From assembly GCA_016937995.1 (NCBI GenBank), contig JAFGVM010000057.1, positions 1 to 64,000 of the forward strand: DNA of 64,000 nt, in the 5' to 3' direction. This DNA is from Candidatus Delongbacteria bacterium (GTDB taxonomy: Bacteria; UBA4055). A program made the position numbers and the translations under genes. Under the pieces are notes generated by a model. The model was not told where the DNA came from. It worked only from the letters and a program-made list of their open reading frames with translations, and did not search any database. This document shows positions 7,435 through 16,060 of the stretch, in pieces; the first letter of the stretch is position 1; each line of letters starts with the position of its first letter.

Positions 7435-9843
7435 TCAGATGACCTCTGTGGGATCAATATCGACCGAAACCTTTACGTTCGACCTGGTTCTATAATTTTT
7501 TAAAGCGTTGTTAATTGCGGATCTGAGAATATTACCATTACTGTCGAGCTCTATGTCGGTTTTAATGATAATGTTCATCCGGTATATATTATTAACTTTT
7601 AATATCATCCTGTCAACAGGTTTATAAATTAATATTTTGTTATCCTCTTTTTTCAGTAATCTATAGAGTTCCATTGATGCTGTCTTTACTTCATTATGGT
7701 CCTTGGAAGAGAACATTATCTTCGCCATCTTGAAATACGGAGGATATCCTGCAAGCTTTCTATTTTCCAACTCATACTTAATGAAACCAATATAATCATG
7801 TTTTCTTGCAAATTCAAGCACATGATTCATTTCGTTGTAAGTCTGGATCAGCACCTGTCCCTTAATTTCACCTCTTCCGGCCCTGCCGGATACCTGAGTG
7901 ATCAGCTGAAAAGCTCTTTCATCAGACCTGAAATCAGGAAATATCAGTTCAGTATCAACATTTACGATACAAACCAGACTGACATTATGAAAATCAAGTC
8001 CTTTTGCTATCATCTGTGTTCCCACTAAGATCGATCTCTTAGTGTTCTCGAACTCATTTAAGATTTTAAAATGACTCTCTTTCTTTCTTGTGGAATCCTG
8101 ATCCATCCGTAATATTTTTATATCCGGGAACAACTTGCCCAGTTCAAAAGCAACCTGTTCTGTTCCAATACCCTTAAAAGATATATTAGATTTACCGCAA
8201 ATTCCACAATAATCTTTTGCTTTTTCATAGTATCCGCAATGATGACAGATCAGCTGTTTTGAATTTAAATGATAAGTCAGTGAAACAGAACAGTTCGGGC
8301 ATGAACTCACACTTCCGCAGGATTCACATATCAGATGTGTGGAATAACCTCTTCTGTTCTGAAGTACGATTATCTGCCGGTCGCTCATCAATTCCCTTCT
8401 AAATACTTCTATCACCGAATCTTCAAAAATATTATAGAACTGCTTTCTCTTTACGACCTTTATCTCGGGTAATTTGGATATGCCGATCCTTTTAGTTAAT
8501 TTGAGGAGAGAAAATTTATTTCTTTCAGCATTGAAAATTGATTCTATAGACGGTGTTGCTGATCCCAGAATGACCGGAATGTTATTCAACTTTCCTCTCA
8601 AAATAGCCATATCACGGGCATTGTATCTCGGGGAGGGATCGATCTGTTTATATGCACTCTCATGCTCTTCATCAACAATTATCAAACCCAGATCACTTAA
8701 AGGAGCAAAAATGGCCGATCTAGGACCGATAACGATCGGGTATTTATTATCTTTAATGCCTTTCCAGCTGTCATATTTTTCACCTTCCGACAACCTGCTG
8801 TGCAAAATTGCAATATCATTACTGAAGACCTCTCTGAATCTTTTCACAGTTTGAGGGGTCAATGATATTTCAGGTATCAGGACGATAACTGATCTGTTAT
8901 TTTTTCTCACTTTTTTTATAGCTTCAATGTATACTGCAGTTTTACCGCTACCGGTCAATCCGTATATTAAAAATGTTTGAAAGATATTCTCATCCAGGAC
9001 ATTGTTTATCTTTTCTACACACTCGTTCTGTTCGTCGGTCAGTAAAAATTCTTTGGGAGGATCAATTTTATCTGTAAGTTCGATGCTTAATCTGATATTT
9101 TCCTTCCTTACCTTATTACACAATCCCAGTGAAACGGATCTGTTTATTATATGGTCTGAAAAATTATACAGTTTACCTGCTTCTTTTTGTAGTATCCCCA
9201 TACCGTTTTGAGCAATAAAATCATAAAATTCATCGATCCTTTTGGTTGTCTTTACGTCCGGTTTTGGTATAACGGGTACAATAAAATTCAGATATTGAGC
9301 CTTATCAGGATGTTCCAAAGTATTAATGATATTAATGTATTCTCTTCTTACGAGCGAAGTAATGTTCTTATCGAAGTCAGGTGAATTGATATGATCAGAG
9401 AGCACACTGTACTTAGTCCGGAGTGATTTTTCCAGATACTCAATTATTCTGATTTGTTCAGAATTTAGATCAGACTTTTCTATGGGTCGATCTAAATTTA
9501 ATTCTACGAATTTTTTTCTGTTACCGTATAAAGCTGCAGGAAGGACCTGTTTTAGTACTTCACCGTATGAGGATAAATAATAATTTGAGATCCATTTGCA
9601 GAACACGAGCATTTCATTGTTGAAAACTGGAGTTTCATCCAAAACCGATTCGACAGTTGTGAGCTTATAATCAGGTTTTACCTCAACCAGGGATGTGATC
9701 ACACCGATCATTTTACGGTTATTAAAGTTAGCCTTAACCCTCCGTCCGATCAAAGTATCACTGACGGCTGCTGTTCTTACAGCGTAAGTGAATTCCTTAT
9801 CCAGAGGTATGGGGAATGAAATATTAACGTAGATATTATCGAT
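7435..9843 (-). CDS. priA: Primosomal helicase PriA, start codon not canonical
   Basis: PriA restarts stalled replication forks. The sequence shows Walker A GLTGSGKT, the DEEH box, helicase motifs (ILGSATPSIES, GTQMIAKGLDF, QVSGRAGRG) and the zinc-binding insert CESCGSVSSCPNC...CHHCG...CGICGK. The first ATG/GTG/TTG in frame is a TTG at 9753. The frame stays open upstream to a TGA at 9877-9879 and encodes YVNISFPIPLDKEFTYAV, which is the conserved PriA N-terminus (3'-end binding domain). No ATG, GTG or TTG exists in that extension. I place the start tentatively at ATC 9841-9843 (IDNIYVNISFP...), where family members usually begin; CTG at 9874 or an ATA/ATT codon are alternatives, as is a sequence error. 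The following gene starts 35 bases after the stop. Confidence 0.9.
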   Translation of the reverse strand: MDNIYVNISFPIPLDKEFTYAVRTAAVSDTLIGRRVKANFNNRKMIGVITSLVEVKPDYKLTTVESVLDETPVFNNEMLVFCKWISNYYLSSYGEVLKQVLPAALYGNRKKFVELNLDRPIEKSDLNSEQIRIIEYLEKSLRTKYSVLSDHINSPDFDKNITSLVRREYINIINTLEHPDKAQYLNFIVPVIPKPDVKTTKRIDEFYDFIAQNGMGILQKEAGKLYNFSDHIINRSVSLGLCNKVRKENIRLSIELTDKIDPPKEFLLTDEQNECVEKINNVLDENIFQTFLIYGLTGSGKTAVYIEAIKKVRKNNRSVIVLIPEISLTPQTVKRFREVFSNDIAILHSRLSEGEKYDSWKGIKDNKYPIVIGPRSAIFAPLSDLGLIIVDEEHESAYKQIDPSPRYNARDMAILRGKLNNIPVILGSATPSIESIFNAERNKFSLLKLTKRIGISKLPEIKVVKRKQFYNIFEDSVIEVFRRELMSDRQIIVLQNRRGYSTHLICESCGSVSSCPNCSVSLTYHLNSKQLICHHCGYYEKAKDYCGICGKSNISFKGIGTEQVAFELGKLFPDIKILRMDQDSTRKKESHFKILNEFENTKRSILVGTQMIAKGLDFHNVSLVCIVNVDTELIFPDFRSDERAFQLITQVSGRAGRGEIKGQVLIQTYNEMNHVLEFARKHDYIGFIKYELENRKLAGYPPYFKMAKIMFSSKDHNEVKTASMELYRLLKKEDNKILIYKPVDRMILKVNNIYRMNIIIKTDIELDSNGNILRSAINNALKNYRTRSNVKVSVDIDPTEVI

Positions 9844-10070
9844 AGTGCTTATCCCAATGTCTAATACATCATACAGTCAGATAAAGTAATTACAAAAGTA
9901 AAGATTAACAAGTAATAACAATTTTAAAATTTAATAATCTAATTCATCCTGAATCAGTTACAAAGAAATAAAATAATTTGCATTTGCTAAAACTTACATC
10001 TATGTTTATTTTAGTCATGTGAAATAAAATAGATTTGAAAAATCACGGTTTTAATTTATCAGAGGGATTA

Positions 10071-12155
10071 ATGATGGCAGATAAGAATACATATACTTTC
10101 GGTTTATATGGAAGATGTCCGGTTTGTAAAGAGATCACTTCAGAAGCGTGTGATGGATGTGGTTCCAAAAACTCTTTTACTGATTCCAGTAAACAAGGGA
10201 TCGTGATCTGTACAAAATGCAAGATGGAACACAGCATTGAATGTGAAAAGAAGAGTTGCAATAAACAGATAAAAGTCTTAAAAACTCCTAAAAATGAAGA
10301 TGAAAGAAAGCGGATAGATGAATTTATTTACAGAAAGCAGCATAAAGACATGGACAAACGCCAATTTACTATCAAAGAATCTCCCAAAAAAACAATAGTC
10401 AAAGCAGTTCAGGTCCCTATCGAAGATAAAATTGAAAAATCAGGTATTATTAAACTGGATGAGGGAATGGAAGAGCTATTGGCTGGAACCAGGAAGAGTG
10501 TTCTTGAAAAAACTACCGTTGAACCTTTGTCTAAATCTGAGGATCTAAAACCTGATCAAAGTGCTGTTAATACCGGCTTCAAAAAGGATACTTTTATACA
10601 GGACGAAAGTTCTATAAGGGAAGAACCTGCTGATAAAGTAGAACCTGAAATAGAACCTGAACCGGTTCGGGATGATAAGAAACCACTGATCGATATTGAT
10701 AATAATGATGTTATAATGGATAAAGATTTTGAACATAAAGCCGTTGAAATAAAACCTAAAGTGTCTGAACCGATCGAGATCAAGAAAGAAGAGCCTGTTA
10801 AAGACATTCCTCTTGAAAAAGATCAGCTTGATGATAATCTTGAGGGTGAAATAAATTTAAATGTTTCAGCTACCGAATCAAAGGATGAGGAACTATCCTC
10901 TGAAGTCAAGCAGGAGCTTGATCTGATCAAAGATTACTGGTACAAAAAGGAATTGACTGAAAAAGAGGAGAAGAAGGAAGAAGAAAGAAGGATAGTCAAT
11001 CAATTCTATGATGAACAGGATGATACTGTTCTTGATAAAAAGATCAACTTTGAAAATGTGTACAATGAAACAAGTTATTTTGACTGTAAGGTCTGCGGAA
11101 GGGAAGAAAAAAAGATAACATGTGACCAATGTGGTCAAAGTAATCAGTTCTCGCTTAACTATGACGCACTTAGCTGTAAATGCGGTAATCAGGTAAAGGT
11201 TATGACCTGTGAGTGTGGAGCAAAGCACGGTCACAGTGATTTTTATCTTATCTCGGAAGGTATTAAATGGCAGTATTCAAAATCCAAAAGTTATTACAAC
11301 TACAGAAAAGGAAGACTGCTGGTATTTTCAACATGTCCGACCTGTAATGCTTTTTCAGTAGAAAAATGTAAGGTCTGCGGAAGTAAAGTGAATTTTGGTG
11401 CACCGAATAAGAACAATGAAGTATACTGTAAAAACTGTGGTACGGTAAATCAGTTCCTTTGTGAGAACAGGAATTGTGATAACTCTGTAAAATCGCTTAA
11501 AAACCCAAGTTCGATCGAAGAAAAGCTTGATCTTTTGAACGAAGTAATGAACTTCAAAACCAGAATAAATGAAAAGAAGGTTAAGTACACAGAACCGGGA
11601 GGAGATAAAAAAGTTGCAAGCTCATCTCAGGGTATTTCTATCGGGAATGTGTCATCTACTCCGGATTTCTCGAACTCATTCATAGAAGAGTTCGATTCTA
11701 AGACAAGGGATCTTATAACGAATTCATTTATAGAGGAAGTTGAAACTGAAGTTAAACAGAGAAAGAAAGTAGACGAAGAAGTAAAAACTTTCAACAGGGA
11801 TAACTTTGCTCCGAGAGCTCCGGGAATATCTCTTGGTGGAGCAAAACCTGAAGATGATGAGGAGCAGGAAAATGTAATTTCGTTCGATGATTCAGGAAAG
11901 GGGATAGGTTTTTATATCTTACTTGTGGTCATTGTTGCGGTAATTGCAGGCGGTGGATGGTGGGGATATAACAACTTCCTTAAAAAAGGACCTGATCCTG
12001 TAATTGAACCGAAACCAAAAGAAGTGTCCGTAGAAAAACCAATCGTTAAAGATATTCCGGCTGTTATTGATTCTACTACAGTTGTAGTAACAGATTCAAC
12101 AGCTGTAGTAGATTCGACTAAAATGGTTGACGGACATGTAGAAGATAAAAAATAG
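10071..12155 (+). CDS. Multi-zinc-ribbon protein with C-terminal membrane helix
   Basis: I do not recognise this family. The start at 10071 (ATGATG) follows GAGGGA by 5 bases; an upstream TTG lacks such a site. The N-terminal ~60 residues hold cysteine pairs (CPVCK, CDGCG, CTKCK, C..KSCNK). A long acidic, probably disordered linker rich in K, E, P and D (residues ~90-320) follows. A second cysteine block around residues 335-480 has CKVCG, CDQCG, CKCG, CECG, CPTCN, CKVCG, CKNCG and CENRNC. Near residue 615 is a single helix (GIGFYILLVVIVAVIAGGG), then a short E/P/V/D/T-rich tail. The two cysteine blocks look like repeats of one double zinc-ribbon module. Topology predicts the ribbons in the cytoplasm. 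There is no close partner gene. Confidence 0.7.
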   Translation: MMADKNTYTFGLYGRCPVCKEITSEACDGCGSKNSFTDSSKQGIVICTKCKMEHSIECEKKSCNKQIKVLKTPKNEDERKRIDEFIYRKQHKDMDKRQFTIKESPKKTIVKAVQVPIEDKIEKSGIIKLDEGMEELLAGTRKSVLEKTTVEPLSKSEDLKPDQSAVNTGFKKDTFIQDESSIREEPADKVEPEIEPEPVRDDKKPLIDIDNNDVIMDKDFEHKAVEIKPKVSEPIEIKKEEPVKDIPLEKDQLDDNLEGEINLNVSATESKDEELSSEVKQELDLIKDYWYKKELTEKEEKKEEERRIVNQFYDEQDDTVLDKKINFENVYNETSYFDCKVCGREEKKITCDQCGQSNQFSLNYDALSCKCGNQVKVMTCECGAKHGHSDFYLISEGIKWQYSKSKSYYNYRKGRLLVFSTCPTCNAFSVEKCKVCGSKVNFGAPNKNNEVYCKNCGTVNQFLCENRNCDNSVKSLKNPSSIEEKLDLLNEVMNFKTRINEKKVKYTEPGGDKKVASSSQGISIGNVSSTPDFSNSFIEEFDSKTRDLITNSFIEEVETEVKQRKKVDEEVKTFNRDNFAPRAPGISLGGAKPEDDEEQENVISFDDSGKGIGFYILLVVIVAVIAGGGWWGYNNFLKKGPDPVIEPKPKEVSVEKPIVKDIPAVIDSTTVVVTDSTAVVDSTKMVDGHVEDKK

Positions 12156-12229
12156 TATTTCAATGGATGCAATGGATTAGATACAATTCAATACATACGA
12201 AAAAAGAAAAAAAATAATTAGGAGGAAAA

Positions 12230-12787
12230 ATGAAAAAGATCAAATTAGTTCTATTGGTATGTTTACTCTTTGTAGCATCAATGGTAAATGCTGATACTTA
12301 CGGAAAGCAGAATTCTTTCGGACTTAATCCGTTTGGTTTATTGTTCAACATCTATTCCGGTGAATATGGAAGATTCATGGATGCTGCCGGTACAACAGAA
12401 ATAAATGTACCTTTCTACTTCTTCAGCTATGAAGATTTTACTGCATTAGGATTAGGTGCTAAGTACAGGATGTATAAAGACGGAAACGGAGAAGGTGTAT
12501 TCTACGGTGGTGGATTGACTATTGATTCATGGACTTGGGAAGATATTTATTGGTACGATTCAGTATCAATGACATGGAAAACAGAGGATACAACTTGGTT
12601 AACAATTACTCCTTTAGGTGAATTAGGATACAGATGGTCTTGGCCAAATGGATGGACTATTGCACCTTCATTAGAGTTAGGATTTGCAGTTTCTACCTTT
12701 GATGGAAATGATGACTGGGGTGATTTGGATTATGGTGCTCAAGGTTTGCATTGGGGTCTTAATTTAGGGGTTGCTTACATGTTCTAA
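12230..12787 (+). CDS. Small predicted outer-membrane beta-barrel protein
   Basis: The protein has a clear signal peptide (MKKIKLVLLVCLLFVASMVNA) and then short alternating hydrophobic/aromatic strands with many Gly, Trp and Tyr. It ends LGVAYMF: a terminal aromatic residue is the usual barrel-assembly signal. At 185 residues it would form an 8-strand barrel, as OmpW- or OmpX-sized proteins do. The start follows AGGAGGAAAA. A strong terminator follows 17 bases after the stop. Similar-sized barrels lie at 59959-60588 and 61828-62370. The specific function is unknown. Confidence 0.75.
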   Translation: MKKIKLVLLVCLLFVASMVNADTYGKQNSFGLNPFGLLFNIYSGEYGRFMDAAGTTEINVPFYFFSYEDFTALGLGAKYRMYKDGNGEGVFYGGGLTIDSWTWEDIYWYDSVSMTWKTEDTTWLTITPLGELGYRWSWPNGWTIAPSLELGFAVSTFDGNDDWGDLDYGAQGLHWGLNLGVAYMF

Positions 12788-12803
12788 ACGTAGAACAAAT
12801 TTT

Positions 12804-12833
12804 AAAGCCGGAATTTATATCCGGCTTTTTTTT
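12804..12833 (+). terminator. Rho-independent terminator
   Basis: A 9-bp stem AAAGCCGGA/TCCGGCTTT (12804-12812 with 12820-12828) is followed by an uninterrupted T run. It ends the small barrel gene. Confidence 0.9.
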
Positions 12834-12855
12834 ATTTAACTGATTAGGATATATA

Positions 12856-13098
12856 ATGAAAAGGATAATAGCAATAATCTGTATACTGTTGATCATTGTT
12901 TCGTGTACTCAAGTCAAAGAAAAGAAAGCTGTAACTACTACAACTAAAAAAGATGCAGTCAAAGTTGAGAAGAATGCTGCACAGCAATTTGTGGATACTC
13001 AAAAAAGTTACATAGATAAAACAAAAGAAAAAGTTGAAAAAAATCAAAAAGCACAGGATGATCAGAAAAAAGAACTGGATAACATTATGGGCAAATAG
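12856..13098 (+). CDS. Small lysine-rich lipoprotein
   Basis: The 80-residue product begins MKRIIAIICILLIIVSCTQ, a type II signal peptide with Cys17 as the likely lipid anchor (IIVSC lipobox). The mature part is almost entirely charged (K, E, D, Q) and predicted helical (KSYIDKTKEKVEKNQKAQDD), like a short coiled coil. It could be a periplasmic spacer or peptidoglycan-associated lipoprotein, but no family is recognised. It ends 2 bases before the convergent pyk stop. Confidence 0.7.
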   Translation: MKRIIAIICILLIIVSCTQVKEKKAVTTTTKKDAVKVEKNAAQQFVDTQKSYIDKTKEKVEKNQKAQDDQKKELDNIMGK

Positions 13099-13100
13099 AT

Positions 13101-14846
13101 CTATTTGATTCCGCTGTAAACTAATCCTTTCTTTGCGTTAACAGTAACGAGTGTACCGCTCTTTAAGATATCAGCAGCACTTTCTGCGTTAGCAATAACA
13201 GGTATATCGACCGCCTTTCCGACTATTACGGATTCAGAATTATCAAATTCCTCTTCAGTGATCAATGCGGAAGCATTTTTTATCAGATGGAGTATTTTTT
13301 CAGTTGTCGAAGAAATAACAAGCACGTTACCTGCCGTAAAATTCCTTATTCCTGAGCCGTCTTTTGAAATAACGCACACATTTCCGGAAGAGGATAATTT
13401 ATTTAATCCTTTACCTTCAATCAGAACATCACCGACCACCTGAACTTTCATCGTGTTAGTTGTACCTCTGACATTTATAGGTGTGCCACCTGTAATAACA
13501 ACAAGATCACCGGATCTGATCAGTTTTGCATCCATTGAACTTTTTATAGCATGTTCAAAAAGTTCGTCAGTTGTACTTTTTAATTCTGTTAAAAGCGGTG
13601 TTACACCCCAGGAAATCGAAAGTTGATTATATACTTTGTTATTGATAGTCGTGGCAATGATCGGACAGTCCGGTCTGTATTTTGACACAGTTCTGGCTGT
13701 ATTGCCTGATTTCGTAACGGTAATGATGGCTGCAGCGCTTACAGAATGAGCAGTAGAACACGTTGCATATCCTATTGCATTTGTTACATTGTCAGATTGT
13801 TTTATAAAATTTTCTCTGAATTTTTTCTGATAGTCAATATCCTCCTCAGCTTTTTCAGCGATCATTGCCATAACTCTCACTACTTCTACAGGATAGCTCC
13901 CGATAGAAGTTTCACCTGACAGCATTATCGCACTTGTCCTGTCATAAACTGCATTGGCAACATCAGTGATCTCTGCTCTGGTAGGTCTTGGATTTCTAAT
14001 CATGGAATCAAGCATTTGGGTAGCAGTAATAACAGGCTTAGAAAGTTTGTAGCATTTTTTAATTATATCTTTCTGAATGCCTGGAATTTCTTCGAAAGGT
14101 ATTTCAACTCCCATATCCCCACGAGCGATCATAATACCGTCAGCGATCCTGACTATATCCATTATATTATCTACTCCGTCCCTGTTTTCGATCTTGGCAA
14201 TGATCTTAATATCATCTCCGCCATTCTCATTAACGAAATTTCTAATAGTTTTAATATCTGAATGATCACTAACAAATGATGCCGCTATAAAATCGATATC
14301 ATTTTTTATACCGAACAGAAGATCTTTTTTATCAACTTCGCTAAGATACGGTAATTTCACCTTCGTTCCGGGAACGTTCACACCCTTCTTATTTTTTACT
14401 TCCCCGCCATTTATTACTTCACAGATAATATCAGGACCGTTTACTTTTACGACTTTCAACTCAATCAAACCATCATCTATCATGATCTTATTACCTTTAT
14501 CTATGTCATCAGGAAGTCCTTTATAAGTTATTGATACTTCATTCTGATTGCCGATTATATCACGGGTTGTCAAAGTAAAACTATCATTCTTATGTAAAAT
14601 GATCGATGAATTCTCAAAGTCCTTTATTCTAATTTCAGGACCTTTAGTATCAAGAAGGATGCCCACCGGCATTTTCATTTCTTCTCTGACCTCTTTGACC
14701 ATGTCTATCATTTTCTGATGTTGAGCATAATCTCCATGAGAAAAATTAATACGGGCTACGTTCATTCCCTTCAGGATCATATTTTTTAAAACTTTTTTTG
14801 AATCTGTGGCAGGTCCAAGAGTGCATATTATTTTTGTTCTTTTCAT
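13101..14846 (-). CDS. pyk: Pyruvate kinase with extra C-terminal domain
   Basis: Pyruvate kinase converts phosphoenolpyruvate and ADP to pyruvate and ATP. It opens MKRTKIICTLGPATDSKKVL and contains MNVARINFSHGDYAQH, the K-loop IIAKIENRDGVDNI, RGDMGVEIP and TATQMLDSMIRNPRPTRAE. It has 581 residues; the core needs ~470. The remaining ~100 (VQVVGDVLIEGKGLN... ending VTVNAKKGLVYSGIK) match the PEP-utiliser swivelling domain found at the C-terminus of some pyruvate kinases, as in Bacillus. The start follows GGAGAATAAAA. It is the last gene of the aspS-xseB-fmt-pyk run, 2 bases after fmt. A pyruvate phosphate dikinase at 38960-41641 catalyses interconversion of the same pair with PPi. Confidence 0.97.
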   Translation of the reverse strand: MKRTKIICTLGPATDSKKVLKNMILKGMNVARINFSHGDYAQHQKMIDMVKEVREEMKMPVGILLDTKGPEIRIKDFENSSIILHKNDSFTLTTRDIIGNQNEVSITYKGLPDDIDKGNKIMIDDGLIELKVVKVNGPDIICEVINGGEVKNKKGVNVPGTKVKLPYLSEVDKKDLLFGIKNDIDFIAASFVSDHSDIKTIRNFVNENGGDDIKIIAKIENRDGVDNIMDIVRIADGIMIARGDMGVEIPFEEIPGIQKDIIKKCYKLSKPVITATQMLDSMIRNPRPTRAEITDVANAVYDRTSAIMLSGETSIGSYPVEVVRVMAMIAEKAEEDIDYQKKFRENFIKQSDNVTNAIGYATCSTAHSVSAAAIITVTKSGNTARTVSKYRPDCPIIATTINNKVYNQLSISWGVTPLLTELKSTTDELFEHAIKSSMDAKLIRSGDLVVITGGTPINVRGTTNTMKVQVVGDVLIEGKGLNKLSSSGNVCVISKDGSGIRNFTAGNVLVISSTTEKILHLIKNASALITEEEFDNSESVIVGKAVDIPVIANAESAADILKSGTLVTVNAKKGLVYSGIK

Positions 14847-14848
14847 TT

Positions 14849-15808
14849 TTATTCTCCTGATCTGAAGAACATTCCTACAGATAATGAATATCCGTTAATG
14901 AATGAAGCAGAATCAATTACAGATTTTCCTTCAGGTTGAACTTTATGTATCTTCAAAACACCTTGTCCTGTAGCAACATTTATTAAGTTGTTTTTTCGGT
15001 CAATTTCTATGACCGTACCAGGTGTATGTGAATTCTCTGAAATATCAAATGAAGTTTCGATGATCTTTAATCTTTTATCGTTAAATAAACAAAAAGCTCC
15101 GGGTTTTGGAGCAAGACCTCTTACCTGATTATGAATAGATTCAGCAGAATGATTCCAGTTTATTTTAAAGTGTTCGGGGAAGATCTTTGGAGCATCAATG
15201 GTTACAGCAGTTGAAATATCCTGTGAAGTTGTTTGATAATCAGCGTTGAAAATATTTTTGATCACTGCCGGCAAAAAATTACTTCCCTCAACTTTAAGTT
15301 TGTCATAAAGTATCCCGAAATTGTCTCTTTCTTCTATTATAATTTCTTTCTGAGCTATAATATTACCACTGTCGACCTGATCATTATTTAGAAAAAATAC
15401 TGTAAGTCCGGTTTTTTTATCTCCATTGAACAAAGCATGATTTATCGGTGCAGCACCTCTGTAATTAGGTAAAAGGGAAGCATGAAGATTTATAGATCCC
15501 AGAGGTGGAATTTCAAGCACTTTCTTTGGTAAAATCCTGAAAGCGACAACAACATAAAGATCAGCATTCAGTTCCTTAAGTTGTCCGATAAAATCATTAT
15601 CTCTCATTTTCTCAGGTTGAAGGACAGGTAGACCGAGATCGAGAGCAGTTTGTTTTACGGGTGTAAAACTTACTTTCTTTCCTCTTCCTCTCTGTTTATC
15701 AGGTTGAGTTACCACTGCTTTAATTTCTATGCCGGATCTGTGAATTGCCTGTAACGAATCCACAGCAAAGTCAGGTGTTCCCATGAATATGATCGATCTT
15801 TTAGACAT
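14849..15808 (-). CDS. fmt: Methionyl-tRNA formyltransferase
   Basis: Fmt formylates initiator Met-tRNA using 10-formyl-tetrahydrofolate. The N-terminus RSIIFMGTPDFAVDSLQAIH, SLLPNYRGAAPINHAL (catalytic Asn/His region) and LNNDQVDSGNIIAQKEI are characteristic, and the C-terminal domain (VRGLAPKPGAFCLFNDKRLK) binds tRNA. Its length of 319 is standard. It sits in the aspS operon, separated from xseB by a 45-base gap that contains a short palindromic repeat. The folate genes at 58-60 kb supply the pathway for its cofactor. Confidence 0.97.
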   Translation of the reverse strand: MSKRSIIFMGTPDFAVDSLQAIHRSGIEIKAVVTQPDKQRGRGKKVSFTPVKQTALDLGLPVLQPEKMRDNDFIGQLKELNADLYVVVAFRILPKKVLEIPPLGSINLHASLLPNYRGAAPINHALFNGDKKTGLTVFFLNNDQVDSGNIIAQKEIIIEERDNFGILYDKLKVEGSNFLPAVIKNIFNADYQTTSQDISTAVTIDAPKIFPEHFKINWNHSAESIHNQVRGLAPKPGAFCLFNDKRLKIIETSFDISENSHTPGTVIEIDRKNNLINVATGQGVLKIHKVQPEGKSVIDSASFINGYSLSVGMFFRSGE

Positions 15809-15832
15809 ATCAGTAAGAAGAAAGATCCTGAA

Positions 15833-15850
15833 ATAAATTCAGAATGACGG
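15833..15850. repeat. Short palindromic repeat between xseB and fmt
   Basis: AGATCCTGAAATAAATTC followed by AGAATGACGG forms a CTGAA/TTCAG hairpin and resembles the unit at 1421-1455. It is the only spacer in an otherwise tightly packed operon. Confidence 0.6.
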
Positions 15851-15853
15851 TAA

Positions 15854-16048
15854 TTAACCGATTTCCTCAATTCCTTTATTAGTTATCTTCAGCAATTTTC
15901 CTTCAGCATCTGAAAGTTGTTTTCTACAGAAATCCAGAAGTTTTTTCCCCTCTTCGAAATATTCAAATGTTTTATCAAGAGGAATATCCCCGGATTCAAG
16001 CTTTTCCATTATTTCATTCAGTTTTTTAATAGCTTCTTCATATTTCAT
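15854..16048 (-). CDS. xseB: Exodeoxyribonuclease VII small subunit
   Basis: XseB is the small subunit of exonuclease VII, which degrades single-stranded DNA. The 64 residues follow the family pattern: YEEAIKKLNEIMEKLESGDI, then PLDKTFEYFEEGKKLLDFCR and a short tail. It has a good ribosome binding site (GAGGAAAAATATA-ATG). The large subunit gene xseA is not in this window. It lies 12 bases after aspS. Confidence 0.93.
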   Translation of the reverse strand: MKYEEAIKKLNEIMEKLESGDIPLDKTFEYFEEGKKLLDFCRKQLSDAEGKLLKITNKGIEEIG

Positions 16049-16060
16049 TATATTTTTCCT

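Noticed and set aside
7401-7457. Longer N-terminus of the 6090-7400 gene starting at 7457
   Set aside because: It overlaps the priA stop, lacks a ribosome binding site and puts a non-signal stretch before an obvious signal peptide; the start at 7400 has GGAGG.
15833-15850. Terminator between xseB and fmt
   Set aside because: The hairpin is short and has no T run on either strand; it matches a dispersed repeat instead.
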